Assembly (NCBI GenBank): GCA_963649625.1
Contig: CAVJIP010000129.1
Coordinates: forward strand, 1-5,218
Direction of reading: 5' to 3'
Origin: HGM13006 sp963649625
GTDB taxonomy: Bacteria > Bacillota > Clostridia > Oscillospirales > Oscillospiraceae
DNA length: 5,218 bases
Under the pieces are notes generated by a model that saw nothing but the letters and a program-made list of their open reading frames with translations, did not search any database and was not told the origin of the DNA. Both the position numbers and the translations under genes were made by a program. The first letter of the stretch is position 1. Every line of letters starts with the position of its first letter. Of the stretch, positions 4,402-5,218 are shown one piece after another.

Positions 4402-5218
4402 CGAAATACCTCCAACTTCTCTTTTTGGCAAATATTTTCTATTTCATTGGCTCCGGAGCTTTCCGGCGGGGCCTGGGCCTCTTGCTCCGGCATTCCATAG
4501 CTGCTGTAATACCAGGTGATAAAATCATCGTGGAGCCGTTCTCCCGACTTTCTGGCCTTGATGGCCTCGGACTTGGCCCGGTAGCTGCCCAGGCTGTAGG
4601 TTTTCCTGCGGAAGGTGATTTGGGCGCACCAGCGGTTTCTCCGGCTGTTCCAGTACACGCCGGTGACGCCGCTTACATTATTACTGCGCCGCTTCTTCTG
4701 CACGGACTCCAGCAGGGTCACGGAGGTTCCGGCCACCAGCTTGAGGCTGTCCTTGAGCTGTTCTCCCGCCAGGCAGCCGCAGCTTTTGGTTTTGCCGGAC
4801 TTTAGAAAGTCCTGGCGCACGGTGGTCACATTGCCGCAGTCGCAGCGGCACTTCCAATAGTGGGCGCCGTTTCGCTTTCCGGCATATTCCTGCACGGTAA
4901 GCTGATAGAACCGTTTGCCCTCCAGCTTTTCCAGAGGCGGGCGGGAAAGGCAGCCGCAGCTTTTTCGGTATCCGCTTCTGAGCTGGGGCAGAGGCGCATC
5001 CACCTCTCCGCCGCAGTCGCATTTGCAGTGCCAGACCACATTATCGTCCTTGTTGACCCCCACCGGAGCCACCGCAATCAGCTTTCCGAAGCGCATCCCG
5101 GAAATGTCCCGCTGTCCCGGCTTTACCACCGACACGCAGCCACAGTCACGAATTGCGCCCCGCTGCAGGCTCCGTGTGTCCTGGAGAATCTCCTTTCCGC
5201 ACTCACACTGACATCGCC
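4398..5218 (-). CDS. Cys-rich repeat protein with C-terminal AP2-like DNA-binding domain (5' end beyond window)
   Basis: A reading frame that is open to the right edge; 272 residues are visible. A GTG at 5135 looks like a start but is not: the frame upstream encodes another copy of the protein's own repeat. Three modules follow the same plan, C-x-C-x-C, 18 residues, then C-x-C. The Cys codons span 5213-5136 (RCQCECG...DCGC), 5027-4950 (CKCDCGG...SCGC) and 4850-4773 (CRCDCGN...SCGC), and are likely metal-binding. A linker precedes each full module, with G-x-R-F-G-K-L or G-K-R-F motifs. An AP2-like domain (4682-4521) reads SGVTGVYWNSRRNRWCAQI, LGSY and EAIKAR, and is followed by a polar tail. 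Such modules and AP2 domains are common in proteins of phages and mobile elements and in homing-endonuclease relatives. No HNH or other nuclease motif is visible here. It overlaps the surface protein gene as ATGA. A regulatory role is possible; an unrelated mobile-element gene caught at the operon front is the alternative. Confidence 0.84.
   Translation of the reverse strand, partial: RCQCECGKEILQDTRSLQRGAIRDCGCVSVVKPGQRDISGMRFGKLIAVAPVGVNKDDNVVWHCKCDCGGEVDAPLPQLRSGYRKSCGCLSRPPLEKLEGKRFYQLTVQEYAGKRNGAHYWKCRCDCGNVTTVRQDFLKSGKTKSCGCLAGEQLKDSLKLVAGTSVTLLESVQKKRRSNNVSGVTGVYWNSRRNRWCAQITFRRKTYSLGSYRAKSEAIKARKSGERLHDDFITWYYSSYGMPEQEAQAPPESSGANEIENICQKEKLEVFR
4408..4413 (-). promoter_or_regulatory. 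Ribosome site GGAGGT for the 603-aa surface protein, inside the upstream gene
   Basis: GGAGGT on the minus strand ends 6 nt before the ATG at 4401. It lies within the last codons of the AP2-like gene, whose TGA (4400-4398) overlaps the ATG as ATGA. This site decides between the starts at 4431 and 4401, and the arrangement predicts translational coupling of the two genes. Confidence 0.8.

Noticed and set aside
4402..4431. Ten-residue N-terminal extension of the surface protein from ATG 4431
   Set aside because: The GGAGGT ribosome site for ATG 4401 lies inside this extension, and a normal signal peptide starts at 4401.
3922..4500. Plus-strand frame rich in Leu, Val and Ile that looks like a membrane protein
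   Set aside because: It is the antisense of the acidic Gln/Glu/Asp repeat of the surface protein; it has no family match that I recognise and lies inside a well-supported gene.
5133..5135. GTG start for the AP2-like protein
   Set aside because: The frame continues open to the window edge and encodes another copy of the Cys module; the gene begins outside the window.

Overview
The window carries one tightly packed run of six genes, all on the minus strand, read from the right edge to the left edge. Clostridia-type cell-surface genes, strong Shine-Dalgarno sites, and roughly 60% GC in the conserved genes suggest a Gram-positive gut Firmicute, perhaps an Oscillospiraceae/Ruminococcaceae member. 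That taxonomic guess comes from protein flavour and composition only.

Order of transcription. (1) The 3' part of a gene for a nucleic-acid-binding-type protein, with repeated Cys-rich modules and a C-terminal AP2-like domain (4398 to beyond 5218). (2) A 603-aa secreted, wall-anchored surface protein (2590-4401), joined to gene 1 by an ATGA overlap. (3) A 107-aa cytoplasmic small protein (2277-2600), overlapping gene 2 by 11 nt. (4) A 183-aa signal-peptidase-fold protein (1742-2293), overlapping gene 3 by 17 nt. Its catalytic Ser and Lys positions hold Asp and Gly, so it looks like the pilus-assembly pseudo-peptidase SipA. (5) A 355-aa two-domain pilin of the FctA/Spy0128 type (641-1708). (6) The N-terminal two thirds or so of a class B sortase (1 to 542, running off the left edge).

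The order ancillary surface protein - SipA - backbone pilin - class B sortase matches the FCT pilus islands of Streptococcus pyogenes (cpa - sipA - fctA - class B sortase). My reading is that this is a related pilus system in a different Firmicute lineage. The 355-aa protein would be the self-crosslinked shaft subunit and the 603-aa protein an ancillary or tip subunit. The class B sortase would join them, with the inactive SipA-like protein as assembly factor. Both surface proteins end in the same non-LPXTG sorting signal, [V/I]DTG followed by a conserved LD[S/T]LPY.

What departs from the streptococcal plan is the small coiled-coil-like protein wedged between the ancillary pilin and SipA, and the AP2-like gene coupled to the front of the operon. 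No promoter, terminator, RNA gene, CRISPR array or insertion sequence could be supported. All gaps between genes are under 100 nt. The operon start lies to the right of the window and its end to the left.
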